Shown: one piece after another, positions 1-7,309 of the stretch
Layout of the letters: every line of letters starts with the position of its first letter
Numbering within the stretch: the stretch's first letter is position 1
Origin: Bacteroidota bacterium
GTDB lineage: Bacteria; Bacteroidota; Bacteroidia; NS11-12g; UBA9320
Length of the DNA: 7,974 nucleotides
NCBI GenBank assembly: GCA_003485825.1
Contig: DNHN01000281.1
Span: 565-8,538, forward strand
Reading direction: 5' to 3'
Program-made: the position numbers and the translations under genes
Notes under the pieces: generated by a model
Told to the model about the DNA's origin: nothing
The model's database searches: none
The model's input: the letters and a program-made list of their open reading frames with translations, nothing else

Positions 1-284
1 ATTCCTGCATTATTAATAAGGATATCTATACGACCAAACTCTGCAACTACTTCATCTACAAATTTTTGAGATGACTCAAAGTCTGCTGCATTACTCTGAA
101 ACCCTTTCACCTTTACTCCATATTTAGAGGATAATTCTTCTTCTAAAGCTTTCGCTTTATCTACACTACTCGCAAAGCTAAAAGCGATATTACATCCTTG
201 CTCTGCATATTTTTCAGCTATTCCCTTTCCTATACCTCTACTAGCACCTGTGATGATAGCTGTCTTATTATCTAATAATTTCAT
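1..284 (-). CDS. fabG: FabG-type short-chain dehydrogenase (3-oxoacyl-ACP reductase), 5' part only
   Basis: This is the N-terminal 94 residues of a classical short-chain dehydrogenase/reductase; the rest lies beyond the left edge. Reading from the ATG at 284, residues 12-19 are TGASRGIG, the glycine-rich cofactor motif of the Rossmann fold, and residues 91-94 are NNAG, which supports the central sheet. The spacing between these motifs and the stretch before NNAG (EFGRIDILI) resemble FabG, the NAD(P)H-dependent 3-oxoacyl-ACP reductase of fatty-acid elongation in the cytoplasm. The catalytic Ser-Tyr-Lys residues are outside the window, so the substrate is unproven and a related SDR is possible. 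It is transcribed away from the SRPBCC gene. A good -7 box lies about 20 bp upstream of the ATG, which supports this start. Confidence 0.85.
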   Translation of the reverse strand, partial: MKLLDNKTAIITGASRGIGKGIAEKYAEQGCNIAFSFASSVDKAKALEEELSSKYGVKVKGFQSNAADFESSQKFVDEVVAEFGRIDILINNAG

Positions 285-303
285 ATCGTTCTTTGGTTGG
301 TAG

Positions 304-311
304 CAAAGATA
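304..311 (-). promoter_or_regulatory. Putative -7 promoter box of the fabG-like gene
   Basis: On the minus strand these bases read TATCTTTG, a perfect match to the Bacteroidota primary sigma factor -7 consensus TAnnTTTG. Transcription would start around position 298, giving a leader of about 15 nt before the ATG at 284. No TTG lies at the expected -33 spacing (TCG is there), so only half of the promoter is supported. Confidence 0.45.
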
Positions 312-400
312 TTGTAACTGACCATTACTTTACGATGAATAATCCCAAATTCATTCACAATATCTCTAAAACCAATATCTCTAATAGATGTTTTTAAAGT

Positions 401-865
401 ATGGGATTTTATAGTATAAAGAGTGAGCAGAGACTGCCAATAACATTGGAAGAGGCATGGGATTTTTTCTCATCTCCCAAAAACCTAAGTAAAATCACAC
501 CTAAAGAGATGGGTTTTGAAATCACCAATAATCCAGATCCCAAGATGTTTCAAGGACAAATAATCACCTATACCGTTAAGCCTGTATTAGGTATTAAGAT
601 GCCTTGGATGACTGAAATCACGACGGTGGATGAGGGTAAATATTTTGTGGACGAACAACGGTTTGGACCCTATGCACTCTGGCATCACCGCCATTACTTT
701 AAAGAAATAGAAGGCGGTGTGCTTGTAGGCGATGAGGTAAACTACAAAGTTCCGTTTGGCATACTTGGAGATATTGCCAATGCGCTATTTGTAAAAAATA
801 AGCTAAAAGAAGTTTTTGCTTTCCGTGAGAAAGTGCTGATTGAATATTTTGGTGAGTTTAAGTAG
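401..865 (+). CDS. SRPBCC-fold (START/Bet v 1-like) putative ligand-binding protein
   Basis: This 154-residue soluble protein has no signal peptide or membrane segment. It resembles the small SRPBCC proteins of the helix-grip fold, which bind hydrophobic ligands in a deep pocket. Supporting features are the N-terminal strand with the following EEAWDFFSSPKNL helix (residues 18-30), the paired beta strands around residues 72-110 (EGKYFVDEQRFGPYALWHHRHYF), the loop YKVPFGILG at about 115-123, and a long C-terminal helix from about 125. That is the full length of such a domain. The ligand and pathway are unknown. The ATG at 401 has no Shine-Dalgarno site, and the ATG at 388 is in another frame. 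The gene is divergent from the fabG-like gene and convergent with cytidine deaminase, and its stop codon directly abuts that gene's stop. Confidence 0.75.
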   Translation: MGFYSIKSEQRLPITLEEAWDFFSSPKNLSKITPKEMGFEITNNPDPKMFQGQIITYTVKPVLGIKMPWMTEITTVDEGKYFVDEQRFGPYALWHHRHYFKEIEGGVLVGDEVNYKVPFGILGDIANALFVKNKLKEVFAFREKVLIEYFGEFK

Positions 866-1342
866 CTATGCGCTGCCTTTTTTAAGTTCAAAATGAAAAG
901 GTAAAAACTGACTTACGTCTTCGGCTACATATACCTTCTCTGCACCATCCCACATCCATATTTTTATAGGACTTTTCTGACGGTTTCTAATGTCACTGAT
1001 TACCTGCAAACACCCAGCACAAGGTACTAACATAGCCGGCACTTCATACTTTGTAGACGTAGCATATACGGCGAGCTCATTTACTTTGTTTTCATTAAGA
1101 GTCTTCGCGCTTTCAAAAAGAGCAACTCGCTCAGCACAAAGCCCTGAAGGAAACGATGCATTTTCTTGATTACTACCTAACCCGATGTGTCCGTTGCTAT
1201 GTAAAACAGAGCAGCCTACATAAAATTCTGAGTAAGGGGCATAACTTTGCTCACTGGCTTTTTTTGCTAAGTGTAGTAAGTTTTTCTTATCCGCGGATAA
1301 CTCCTCAAACGTTAACTCTTTAATTTTTACTGTTTTTTCCAA
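866..1342 (-). CDS. cdd: Cytidine deaminase (TTG start)
   Basis: The product is a 158-residue zinc-dependent cytidine deaminase of pyrimidine salvage, converting cytidine or deoxycytidine to the uridine form in the cytoplasm. Key motifs are intact: YAPYSEFYVG (34-43), the substrate-binding NQENA (58-62), CAER (69-72) with zinc ligand Cys69 and catalytic Glu71, and PCAGC (107-111) giving zinc ligands Cys108 and Cys111. The length is somewhat longer than the compact 130-residue homotetrameric class. The usual PCGxCRQ is PCAGCLQ here, so a normally conserved Arg is Leu. The start is TTG at 1342: an in-frame TAA lies four codons upstream and the next Met is residue 104, past the zinc site. No clear promoter box was found upstream. 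The saccharopine dehydrogenase gene is divergent from it. Confidence 0.93.
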   Translation of the reverse strand: MEKTVKIKELTFEELSADKKNLLHLAKKASEQSYAPYSEFYVGCSVLHSNGHIGLGSNQENASFPSGLCAERVALFESAKTLNENKVNELAVYATSTKYEVPAMLVPCAGCLQVISDIRNRQKSPIKIWMWDGAEKVYVAEDVSQFLPFHFELKKGSA

Positions 1343-1422
1343 AGTTTTGATTTAAGTGTGCAATATGAACAATATTTCCTTATGGATGGTATATCGAAAA
1401 GAATTATGCAGATTTGACCTAT

Positions 1423-2763
1423 ATGTCAATGAAAAAAATAGTCGTATTCGGTGCTGGACTGTCAGCTACTTATTTGATAAGTTACCTTGAAAAAAATGCA
1501 GAAGCTTATGCGTGGGATCTTCAAATAGCGGATAGGGATCTTGCTCTAGTAAAAAGTAAATGCCGATCGAGCAAGACTACTTGTATAGAAATAGACATTA
1601 GTGATAGCATTGCAGTGCGTAAATTAATAAGTGGATCTTCTTTGGTAGTTAGTATGTTACCCGCATCGCTGCATATCAATATAGCTAAAGAGTGTCTCTC
1701 TCAGTCTATTCACTTGGCTACAGCCTCCTACCTGTCAGAAGAAATGAAAGAGTTAGACAGTGAAGTTAAGGAAAATGACCTCATATTTTTAAATGAATGT
1801 GGTCTAGACCCGGGCATCGATCATCTTTCAGCAATGAAACTATTGGACGGTATTCGGAATGAAGGTGGTGAAATTACAGAATTTGAGAGTTTTACAGGTG
1901 GATTAATCGCCCCAGACTGTGTGGATAATCCATGGGAATATAAATTTACTTGGAACCCTAGGAATGTAGTTTTGGCAGGCAGCGGTGGTGCTGTTAAGTT
2001 TATTCATAAAGGACAGTATAAGTTTATCCCTTATCATCGTGTATTTAGGCGTACGGAGGTAGTGAGCATAGATAACTATGGGAAGTTTGAAGGCTATGCC
2101 AATAGAGATAGTCTTAAGTATAGAGAAACCTATGGCCTTGAAAATGTACAGACCATGTATCGAGGGACCTTCAGAAGACTTGGCTTCAGTAAAGCCTGGA
2201 ACTGTTTTGTGCAGCTAGGTGCGACGGATGACAGCTACTTATTACCTCACTCCAAGCAGATGAGTCACCGAGACTTTATAAATACGTTCTTGCCATTCCA
2301 TCCGACTGATAGTATAGAGTTAAAACTAAAATCTTATTTAGGTATAGACCAAGATGACATCTATTTATGGGAAAAACTGGAAAGTACAGGAATCTTTAGT
2401 GAAGAGCTGATTGGTCTTGACAAAGATGCAACCCCAGCTCAGCTGTTGCAATGTATTCTTGAAAAGAAATGGAGCTTAAAAGAATCAGACCGTGATATGA
2501 TAGTTATGTGGCACAATGTAACGTACCTCAAAAATGGTGAAGCACATGGGGTCGAAAGTAGCTTGGTCTGTAAAGGACAGGATAGGCAACATACAGCTAT
2601 GGCTCAGACCGTAGGTCTTCCCCTTGCGATAGGCTGTAAGCTAATATTAACAAACCAAATAAGCGATAGAGGATGCCTATTACCTATAAAACCAGAATTC
2701 TACACACCTATTCTTAAGGAATTGGAAGAGTATAGTATCGTATTTAAGGAAAAGAGACTATAA
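1423..2763 (+). CDS. Saccharopine dehydrogenase (saccharopine reductase, LYS9/SDH type)
   Basis: This 446-residue cytoplasmic enzyme belongs to the saccharopine dehydrogenase family with an N-terminal NAD(P) Rossmann domain and a C-terminal catalytic domain. Residues 10-15 are GAGLSA, the nucleotide loop. Hallmarks of the LYS9/SDH branch follow: ECGLDPGIDH (125-134), SFTGGLIAP (156-164) and WNPRNVVLAG (177-186). The family interconverts saccharopine with 2-aminoadipate semialdehyde and glutamate. Bacteroidota normally make lysine by the diaminopimelate route, so I infer a role in lysine breakdown, but no lysine-ketoglutarate reductase partner is in the window. An Asp just after the second strand (IADRD) weakly suggests NAD rather than NADP. 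ATG 1423 was chosen; ATG 1429 is equally plausible, and an in-frame TTG at 1414 is less so. The last codon overlaps the stop of the convergent lipoprotein gene by 6 bp in total. Confidence 0.9.
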   Translation: MSMKKIVVFGAGLSATYLISYLEKNAEAYAWDLQIADRDLALVKSKCRSSKTTCIEIDISDSIAVRKLISGSSLVVSMLPASLHINIAKECLSQSIHLATASYLSEEMKELDSEVKENDLIFLNECGLDPGIDHLSAMKLLDGIRNEGGEITEFESFTGGLIAPDCVDNPWEYKFTWNPRNVVLAGSGGAVKFIHKGQYKFIPYHRVFRRTEVVSIDNYGKFEGYANRDSLKYRETYGLENVQTMYRGTFRRLGFSKAWNCFVQLGATDDSYLLPHSKQMSHRDFINTFLPFHPTDSIELKLKSYLGIDQDDIYLWEKLESTGIFSEELIGLDKDATPAQLLQCILEKKWSLKESDRDMIVMWHNVTYLKNGEAHGVESSLVCKGQDRQHTAMAQTVGLPLAIGCKLILTNQISDRGCLLPIKPEFYTPILKELEEYSIVFKEKRL

Positions 2764-2767
2764 GTCT
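2755..2767 (-). terminator. Weak candidate terminator hairpin at the convergent gene ends
   Basis: AGACT (2755-2759) and AGTCT (2763-2767) form a perfect 5-bp stem with a 3-base loop, centred on the overlapping stop codons of the saccharopine dehydrogenase and DUF4249 genes. On the minus strand the stem is followed by the pyrimidine run CTTTTCCTT, which suits intrinsic termination of the receptor operon. On the plus strand no T run follows. The stem is short and AT-containing, so this is tentative. Confidence 0.3.
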
Positions 2768-3633
2768 ACTCGAAGAATCGTCTGCGTATAAAAGTAAAAA
2801 CCACCGAGTCCTTGCTCGATATTTCCGTTTAAGTCAGTTACAGAGCTAAGTGGCCCTCCATAAACATGATTATTTTGGAGTAACGCCACATAGTAATTGT
2901 ACATATTATTAGATAGGTTAGCCAGCTTTATCTCAATGTATTCAGGTTTGAAATCAGGCCGCAATAGGTCTTCCTTAGTAATACGTAAATCAATAATACG
3001 TTCTTGTCCATTCCACAGTTCATCACTAAATAAGGCAAAACTATTGTTCTCAGCTACCGTCCTAATCGTACTTATAAAAATCTTATCCGTACTAGAAAAT
3101 GGTAATGGGTATGAAGTCAATACAGAGTCTGTTCCTACCAATTCTTTGCCATGTAAGACAGTCTGAAACTGGTACTTTTGTGGAGCACTATTATCCTGTA
3201 CCCGTAATTTTAAGGTATAGTAAACAGTGTTACTAACCATCGTATCTAAATACAGCTCTGGCACATTTACTGGTACAGAGTCTTTTGCCTTAATGCTTGG
3301 AAAAGCCCCATAACCTAGTTGCAATTCGTATATGCTTCCGGTTGATGCTTGAAATGGTAATTGTAGTTTACCATTGACTAAATTCAAACTCTCACTGAGA
3401 AGCAACAGATTGTTTTTCAGCAAGAGCACATTACACTTTCCGTTCAGTGCATACCGTGTTGGGGTTTTGAGAGTGCTCGTACTGGTGCTCACTCCTATTT
3501 GCATAAATGAATCTGAGCTGTTAAAACTATTTATGACCAGTTTAGGCTCAAACCCTTCACTATCAAAAGGCAATGACTGCTCACATCCGGTCATTATCAC
3601 TAAACCGTAAGCTATGTATAACCACCATTTCAT
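2758..3633 (-). CDS. DUF4249 family surface lipoprotein, partner of the TonB-dependent receptor
   Basis: This 291-residue protein starts with a lipoprotein signal peptide: a hydrophobic stretch to residue 16 and a lipobox-like MTGC with the lipidated cysteine at 17. The mature N-terminus (EQSLPF, then EPKLVINSFNSSDSFMQIGVS) and the predicted beta-rich body match the DUF4249 pattern found in Bacteroidota. These proteins are regularly encoded directly after an STN/carboxypeptidase-regulatory-domain TonB receptor and probably sit on the outer membrane as a substrate-capture partner, comparable in position to SusD. That role is inferred from context, since the family lacks a firm biochemical function. 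The ATG at 3633 overlaps the receptor's TGA as ATGA, implying translational coupling and shared expression. It is the last gene of the cluster and ends 6 bp inside the convergent saccharopine dehydrogenase gene. Confidence 0.82.
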   Translation of the reverse strand: MKWWLYIAYGLVIMTGCEQSLPFDSEGFEPKLVINSFNSSDSFMQIGVSTSTSTLKTPTRYALNGKCNVLLLKNNLLLLSESLNLVNGKLQLPFQASTGSIYELQLGYGAFPSIKAKDSVPVNVPELYLDTMVSNTVYYTLKLRVQDNSAPQKYQFQTVLHGKELVGTDSVLTSYPLPFSSTDKIFISTIRTVAENNSFALFSDELWNGQERIIDLRITKEDLLRPDFKPEYIEIKLANLSNNMYNYYVALLQNNHVYGGPLSSVTDLNGNIEQGLGGFYFYTQTILRVDL

Positions 3634-6170
3634 AATTTTAGAATGATTTTAGCCATCGGCATGATGGGAAGAAACGACCTTAACTTTAACTCAGGATTGG
3701 CATCCTCATCTAACCCTACAAAAGTCATGAATGGATTTAACCGATTATACACGTTATAAATACCGAGCACTGTCGTAGTTTTAAACTTTGTATGTGACCG
3801 ATTTCGTATATACGAGATATCTAAATGATGTGTAGCCGGCATTCTATAATTATTTATGCCACTAAACTCTTCTACCACCACTTCTTCTCCATTGATCAGT
3901 GTGATATATCTGCTCGTAGGAACGGTTATCGGATTACCTGTAGCGTATGTAAAAGAAGCGACTAGCTTGTCCTTCTCGGTTAATTGATACTGCGTCACAG
4001 CACTTAACACGTGAGGTCTATCATACTTACTGAAATACTCATACCCATTATTTATACCTTCCATTGTTCGTCTGCTTCTGCTATACGAGTACGCAGCGTA
4101 CAATTGGATTTTTTTTATTGTGTTTTCTACTAAACTCTCCAAGCCGTACGCCCTTCCGCTTCCTACACTCAGATTACTCTCCCAATCACTGCTTGTAAGC
4201 AGCTGCGAACCTGTCTGATGCTCAATTATATTGTTGTAAAACTTGCTATATATTCCCAATTCTAACCGAAGCATGTTCTTCTTTCGGATAAACTTCGTAC
4301 TTAATTGAGTTACACTCATTGGAGTTAGGGTGTTGGTTACGGGTAACCATATATCGACAGGTAATCCAAGATTATTGTTTGGCACTAAGTGAACAAACTG
4401 GTTCGCTGTGGTTACTCCTAATCTCAGCTGACTTTTCTTATTTAATGGTTGTATTAAACTAATCTTAGGTAGCAGTCTGACATAAGTTCTCCCTACAGTA
4501 GTAAACTGAGCAGCTCTCAAGCCGTACGTTATGCTACCTCCATTAAAATAAGATTTACCTTCAGCAAAAGCATAATACTCTTGAGACTGGTATTGTCTAG
4601 AAACTATACTTGTGTCTACAATGCTTATATCATTGGTAGCACTATAGTTTCGCTCAAAAGGAAAAAAGACATAGTTTACCACTCCCAGTCCAATTTTCAG
4701 CATATTACTTCTCCTCCATAATATATCAATATCAGTTGAAAGTCTGAGCTCCTGAAGACCGTTACGATAAGACGAGGAATTTGATATTTCATTTTCTACT
4801 TGACTGAGGGTATACCCATCGTTAAACCTCAACTGATAACTACTGGTTGATACTTCGGTGCTGAAATACACTCGAGATCCTAAAAGACTCTTCCACCTCA
4901 AGCCAATAACACTATTTCTCCAACCAAGAGAGCCATTGGACTCTTCTTGGGTATTCAGATTGTCTTCTAGCTTAAATTTACTCTGGAAATCCAATTGGTC
5001 TCCTCCGTTGTAAGCAGTTAGACTTAACTCATTCCCTTTATTTATTTGATAATGTAGCTTACCGAAAACATCGTAAGACCATAATTTTGAAACACTTTTT
5101 TGGGGTGAATTTCGATTGGAAAAACGTTGCAATGGCAGCGACAATATATCAGCATATGTTCGACGGGCAGATAGCGAAAAACTCAGTTTCTCCTTTACTA
5201 TTGGCCCATTTATGTAAATACCACTAGATAGTATACCAATATCCGCAGCTGCTTCTGTCTTTTGCTTGTTTCCATTTTTTAAGTTTACTTGTATGACACT
5301 ACTGAGCCTATTCGCGAACTTGGCAGGCTGTTCGTCTTTGTGAAGATCAATACTACTGATGCTTTCTGAATTAAAAATCGAAAATAATCCCAATAAGTGA
5401 AAGGTATTATAAATAGGAATACCATCAAGCAGTGTAAAATTTTGATCTGGGCTTCCTCCTCGTATGGATAGTCCCTGCTGACCAAATGAAACAGGTTGCA
5501 CACCGGGAACAAATTTCACTTCAGAAAGTGCATCAGTTTCTCCGCCTATAGTGGGCAATACACGTTTATTTGGGTCAATCTTATCAAATGAATAAAGGCC
5601 TAATTTGAGTGAATCCTTCGAGGTTACACCTACAGCAGCTAATTGTGCTACTTCTTCTAATCGTATAATATAGGTTTCGCCTTTAACTGTGGAGAGTTTC
5701 AATCGAGCAAATTGGTAGTCTGGATGGTATATCGTTACTTCTATGCTATCTCCAAAAGTAAAAAGTCTAAACATGCCATTTGCATCTGTGACAACAGTTG
5801 ATTGCCACTCAAGGGAAATTCGAGCACCTACTATTCGTTCGCTTGAAGCAGCATCTAATAGCGTGCCACTTACATAGCGTTTGGCGAGTGGGTAAAGATT
5901 AATGACGTTATCTCCATAGATTTTATGATCTATAGAGCACTGTAATTTTAATTGATAAAGGATAGAGTCTAAATCCTGATGTTTTTCTAGTAAAACTATT
6001 TGCTTCCGTTTTATAAGCGATGACTTGTAATTGAATGACACCCCTTTCACCTGTGAGATGGTGTCTAAACACGCTCTAAGATTACCGTTGCAGAGGTAGT
6101 CTCCACCGTTGCGTTGAGCTACGGTAATGAAGCTGATAAAAACGAATAAAAAAGAGACTATACTGCGCAC
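3630..6170 (-). CDS. TonB-dependent outer-membrane receptor with STN signalling domain
   Basis: This 846-residue outer-membrane transporter has a signal peptide (1-18, cut near TVA/QR), an STN (secretin/TonB short N-terminal) domain at about 24-95, a carboxypeptidase-D regulatory-like beta domain at about 99-172 (YVSGTLLDAASSERIVGARI), a plug at about 198-300 with IRGGSPDQNFTLLDG (236-250), and a beta barrel to the C-terminus ending in IILKL. The STN domain marks it as a transducer that can touch FecR in the periplasm as well as import a ligand using TonB energy. The ligand is unknown; an iron chelate, glycan or peptide are all possible. The start is GTG at 6170: TAA precedes it immediately in frame and no ATG lies before the signal peptide. 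It follows fecR by 23 bp and overlaps the DUF4249 gene by 4 bp. In the plug the usual glycines before RLSS are changed (KDEQPAKFANRLSS). Confidence 0.92.
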   Translation of the reverse strand: MRSIVSFLFVFISFITVAQRNGGDYLCNGNLRACLDTISQVKGVSFNYKSSLIKRKQIVLLEKHQDLDSILYQLKLQCSIDHKIYGDNVINLYPLAKRYVSGTLLDAASSERIVGARISLEWQSTVVTDANGMFRLFTFGDSIEVTIYHPDYQFARLKLSTVKGETYIIRLEEVAQLAAVGVTSKDSLKLGLYSFDKIDPNKRVLPTIGGETDALSEVKFVPGVQPVSFGQQGLSIRGGSPDQNFTLLDGIPIYNTFHLLGLFSIFNSESISSIDLHKDEQPAKFANRLSSVIQVNLKNGNKQKTEAAADIGILSSGIYINGPIVKEKLSFSLSARRTYADILSLPLQRFSNRNSPQKSVSKLWSYDVFGKLHYQINKGNELSLTAYNGGDQLDFQSKFKLEDNLNTQEESNGSLGWRNSVIGLRWKSLLGSRVYFSTEVSTSSYQLRFNDGYTLSQVENEISNSSSYRNGLQELRLSTDIDILWRRSNMLKIGLGVVNYVFFPFERNYSATNDISIVDTSIVSRQYQSQEYYAFAEGKSYFNGGSITYGLRAAQFTTVGRTYVRLLPKISLIQPLNKKSQLRLGVTTANQFVHLVPNNNLGLPVDIWLPVTNTLTPMSVTQLSTKFIRKKNMLRLELGIYSKFYNNIIEHQTGSQLLTSSDWESNLSVGSGRAYGLESLVENTIKKIQLYAAYSYSRSRRTMEGINNGYEYFSKYDRPHVLSAVTQYQLTEKDKLVASFTYATGNPITVPTSRYITLINGEEVVVEEFSGINNYRMPATHHLDISYIRNRSHTKFKTTTVLGIYNVYNRLNPFMTFVGLDEDANPELKLRSFLPIMPMAKIILKL

Positions 6171-6193
6171 TTAAGGCAAAGTAAGTCAATAGT

Positions 6194-7105
6194 TTAATTC
6201 AAAACAATGGTTTGATTTTTTAGTGCAAAGTTTTTACCGACTACGTCATTTAGAATAGTAAGACAAGCCATCAAGTCATTTTTGGGAAGCTTTACAGTAT
6301 AATTTTCCTTGAGCCATCTTCCATTTACATCCGAAGATATACCGTAAGTCAGTTCTAATTGATTTAGAATGTACGCTAACGGTACATCTGTCAATTCTAA
6401 ATTCCCTGACCAAGAGGAAGCCTTTGTAAATGCAGACACTGTGTGACTAGCACCATCTGAAAAGAATCGCTCACCAGGTGTTAACTTATAATCTATACCC
6501 TCAGACAGAACACTAACTGCACCTTCGTGCAACTCTACGACTAAGAAGTTTTCATGACTAAATGCGGTAAATTGAGTACCATAAACGGTAATATCTCCAT
6601 TATCTGTGTGGACAGTGAATGGTTTTTTACATTTCTCAATATCAAAATAGGCCGCACCGCGCAATGCAACAGTTCTATCTAAATCGTTAAAGTCCTTACC
6701 GTAGCTCAATGTGCTGTTGTGATGCATCAGAATAGTAGAATTATCTACTAATCTATATTCCATCACTTTCTGCTTAGTAGTAAATGAAATATCTGTGGAG
6801 CCAAAGAACCACATAGACACAGAAATTACAGCAATTAGTGCAACACTTGCGGCAATGTTCCACCGATTTAAGTTATAGCGCTTCATAGGCGTCACTCCGC
6901 GCTGCTGCAGATCATTCCAATCATTCTCAGTTGTTTCTTTAGAATGAGATAACTGCTTAGTTAATTCCCAAATTTCCTTGTATACCAAATAGTCATTTTT
7001 AAGACTTGGATTAGATGCTATATCCTTCAAAAATAATATACGTTCCTGCTCGGGCATATTGCCAGAGAGATACGCAGCTATTCTATCTTCCTTTTCTTGG
7101 TACAT
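6194..7105 (-). CDS. FecR-family anti-sigma factor with DUF4974 C-terminal domain
   Basis: This 303-residue single-pass inner-membrane regulator has the standard order. A cytoplasmic helical anti-sigma domain spans about 1-55 (DRIAAYLSGNMPEQER at 7-22). One membrane helix lies at about 83-101 (after RYNLNRWN). The periplasmic FecR domain covers about 115-200, including ALRGAAYFDIEKCKKPFTVH (147-166) and VYGTQFTAF (174-182). A DUF4974 domain at about 234-303 starts LELTDVPLAYILNQLE and is expected to contact the receptor's STN domain. It should hold or activate the ECF sigma factor according to the ligand signal from the receptor. Length is slightly below the common Bacteroidota size. The ATG at 7105 follows an A/T-rich stretch without a Shine-Dalgarno site, 8 bp after the small anti-sigma-like gene and 23 bp before the receptor gene, fitting one operon. 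Confidence 0.92.
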   Translation of the reverse strand: MYQEKEDRIAAYLSGNMPEQERILFLKDIASNPSLKNDYLVYKEIWELTKQLSHSKETTENDWNDLQQRGVTPMKRYNLNRWNIAASVALIAVISVSMWFFGSTDISFTTKQKVMEYRLVDNSTILMHHNSTLSYGKDFNDLDRTVALRGAAYFDIEKCKKPFTVHTDNGDITVYGTQFTAFSHENFLVVELHEGAVSVLSEGIDYKLTPGERFFSDGASHTVSAFTKASSWSGNLELTDVPLAYILNQLELTYGISSDVNGRWLKENYTVKLPKNDLMACLTILNDVVGKNFALKNQTIVLN

Positions 7106-7113
7106 TTTTAAAA

Positions 7114-7302
7114 TTATACTAACTGAGTAGAAACCGTCATGCGCAGGTGAGACAGTGTCTGTTTATTATATTCACTCTCATTTAGCCACTCGTTGACATC
7201 CTCAGTTTCTTGCGTAGTGCATTTACCAAATAAAAACTTTAACAGTAGATTCGATTCCCAGATCATAACTTTTATTAGTTTGTATATAGTGTAAGACATC
7301 AT
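7114..7302 (-). CDS. Small FecR N-terminal-domain-like protein (possible stand-alone anti-sigma module)
   Basis: This 62-residue protein has no signal peptide, no clear membrane helix and no FecR or DUF4974 domain. Its residues 18-55 (NLLLKFLFGKCTTQETEDVNEWL, then NESEYNKQTLSHLRM) follow the cytoplasmic N-terminal pattern of Bacteroidota FecR proteins: a hydrophobic helix ending in a (Y/F)L-x-G turn, an acidic second helix with a WL pair, then a polar third helix. It lies between the sigma gene (15 bp gap) and the full fecR (8 bp gap). A GGAG site sits 7 nt before the first of two ATG codons, which supports translation. The following fecR has its own, different N-terminal domain, so this is not its missing front end. 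It could be a separate sigma-binding protein or a remnant of a second fecR. Function is inferred only. Confidence 0.6.
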   Translation of the reverse strand: MMSYTIYKLIKVMIWESNLLLKFLFGKCTTQETEDVNEWLNESEYNKQTLSHLRMTVSTQLV

Positions 7303-7309
7303 TATTACG

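Noticed and set aside
866..895. Terminator after the SRPBCC gene (short AGC/GCT stem followed by T6)
   Set aside because: The stem is only 3 bp, and the T run lies inside the cytidine deaminase coding sequence.
1414..1416. TTG as start of saccharopine dehydrogenase
   Set aside because: ATG codons at 1423 and 1429 give a normal N-terminus just before the nucleotide-binding loop.
1409..1416. CAGATTTG as a -7 box for saccharopine dehydrogenase
   Set aside because: The first base of TAnnTTTG is wrong, no TTG lies at the -33 spacing, and the start would fall almost on the ATG.
2897..3166. Plus-strand open frame of 89 codons
   Set aside because: It is antisense to the well-supported DUF4249 gene, has no recognisable domain, and shows the biased composition of a shadow frame.
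3374..3610. Plus-strand open frame of 78 codons
   Set aside because: It lies wholly antisense to the 5' half of the DUF4249 gene and resembles no known protein.
5285..5512. Minus-strand open frame of 75 codons in another frame
   Set aside because: It lies inside the plug-coding part of the receptor gene, whose own frame has clear motifs.
7114..7302. Displaced front end of the downstream fecR caused by a frameshift
   Set aside because: The downstream fecR already has a full N-terminal domain after its own ATG, and the two domains differ clearly in sequence.
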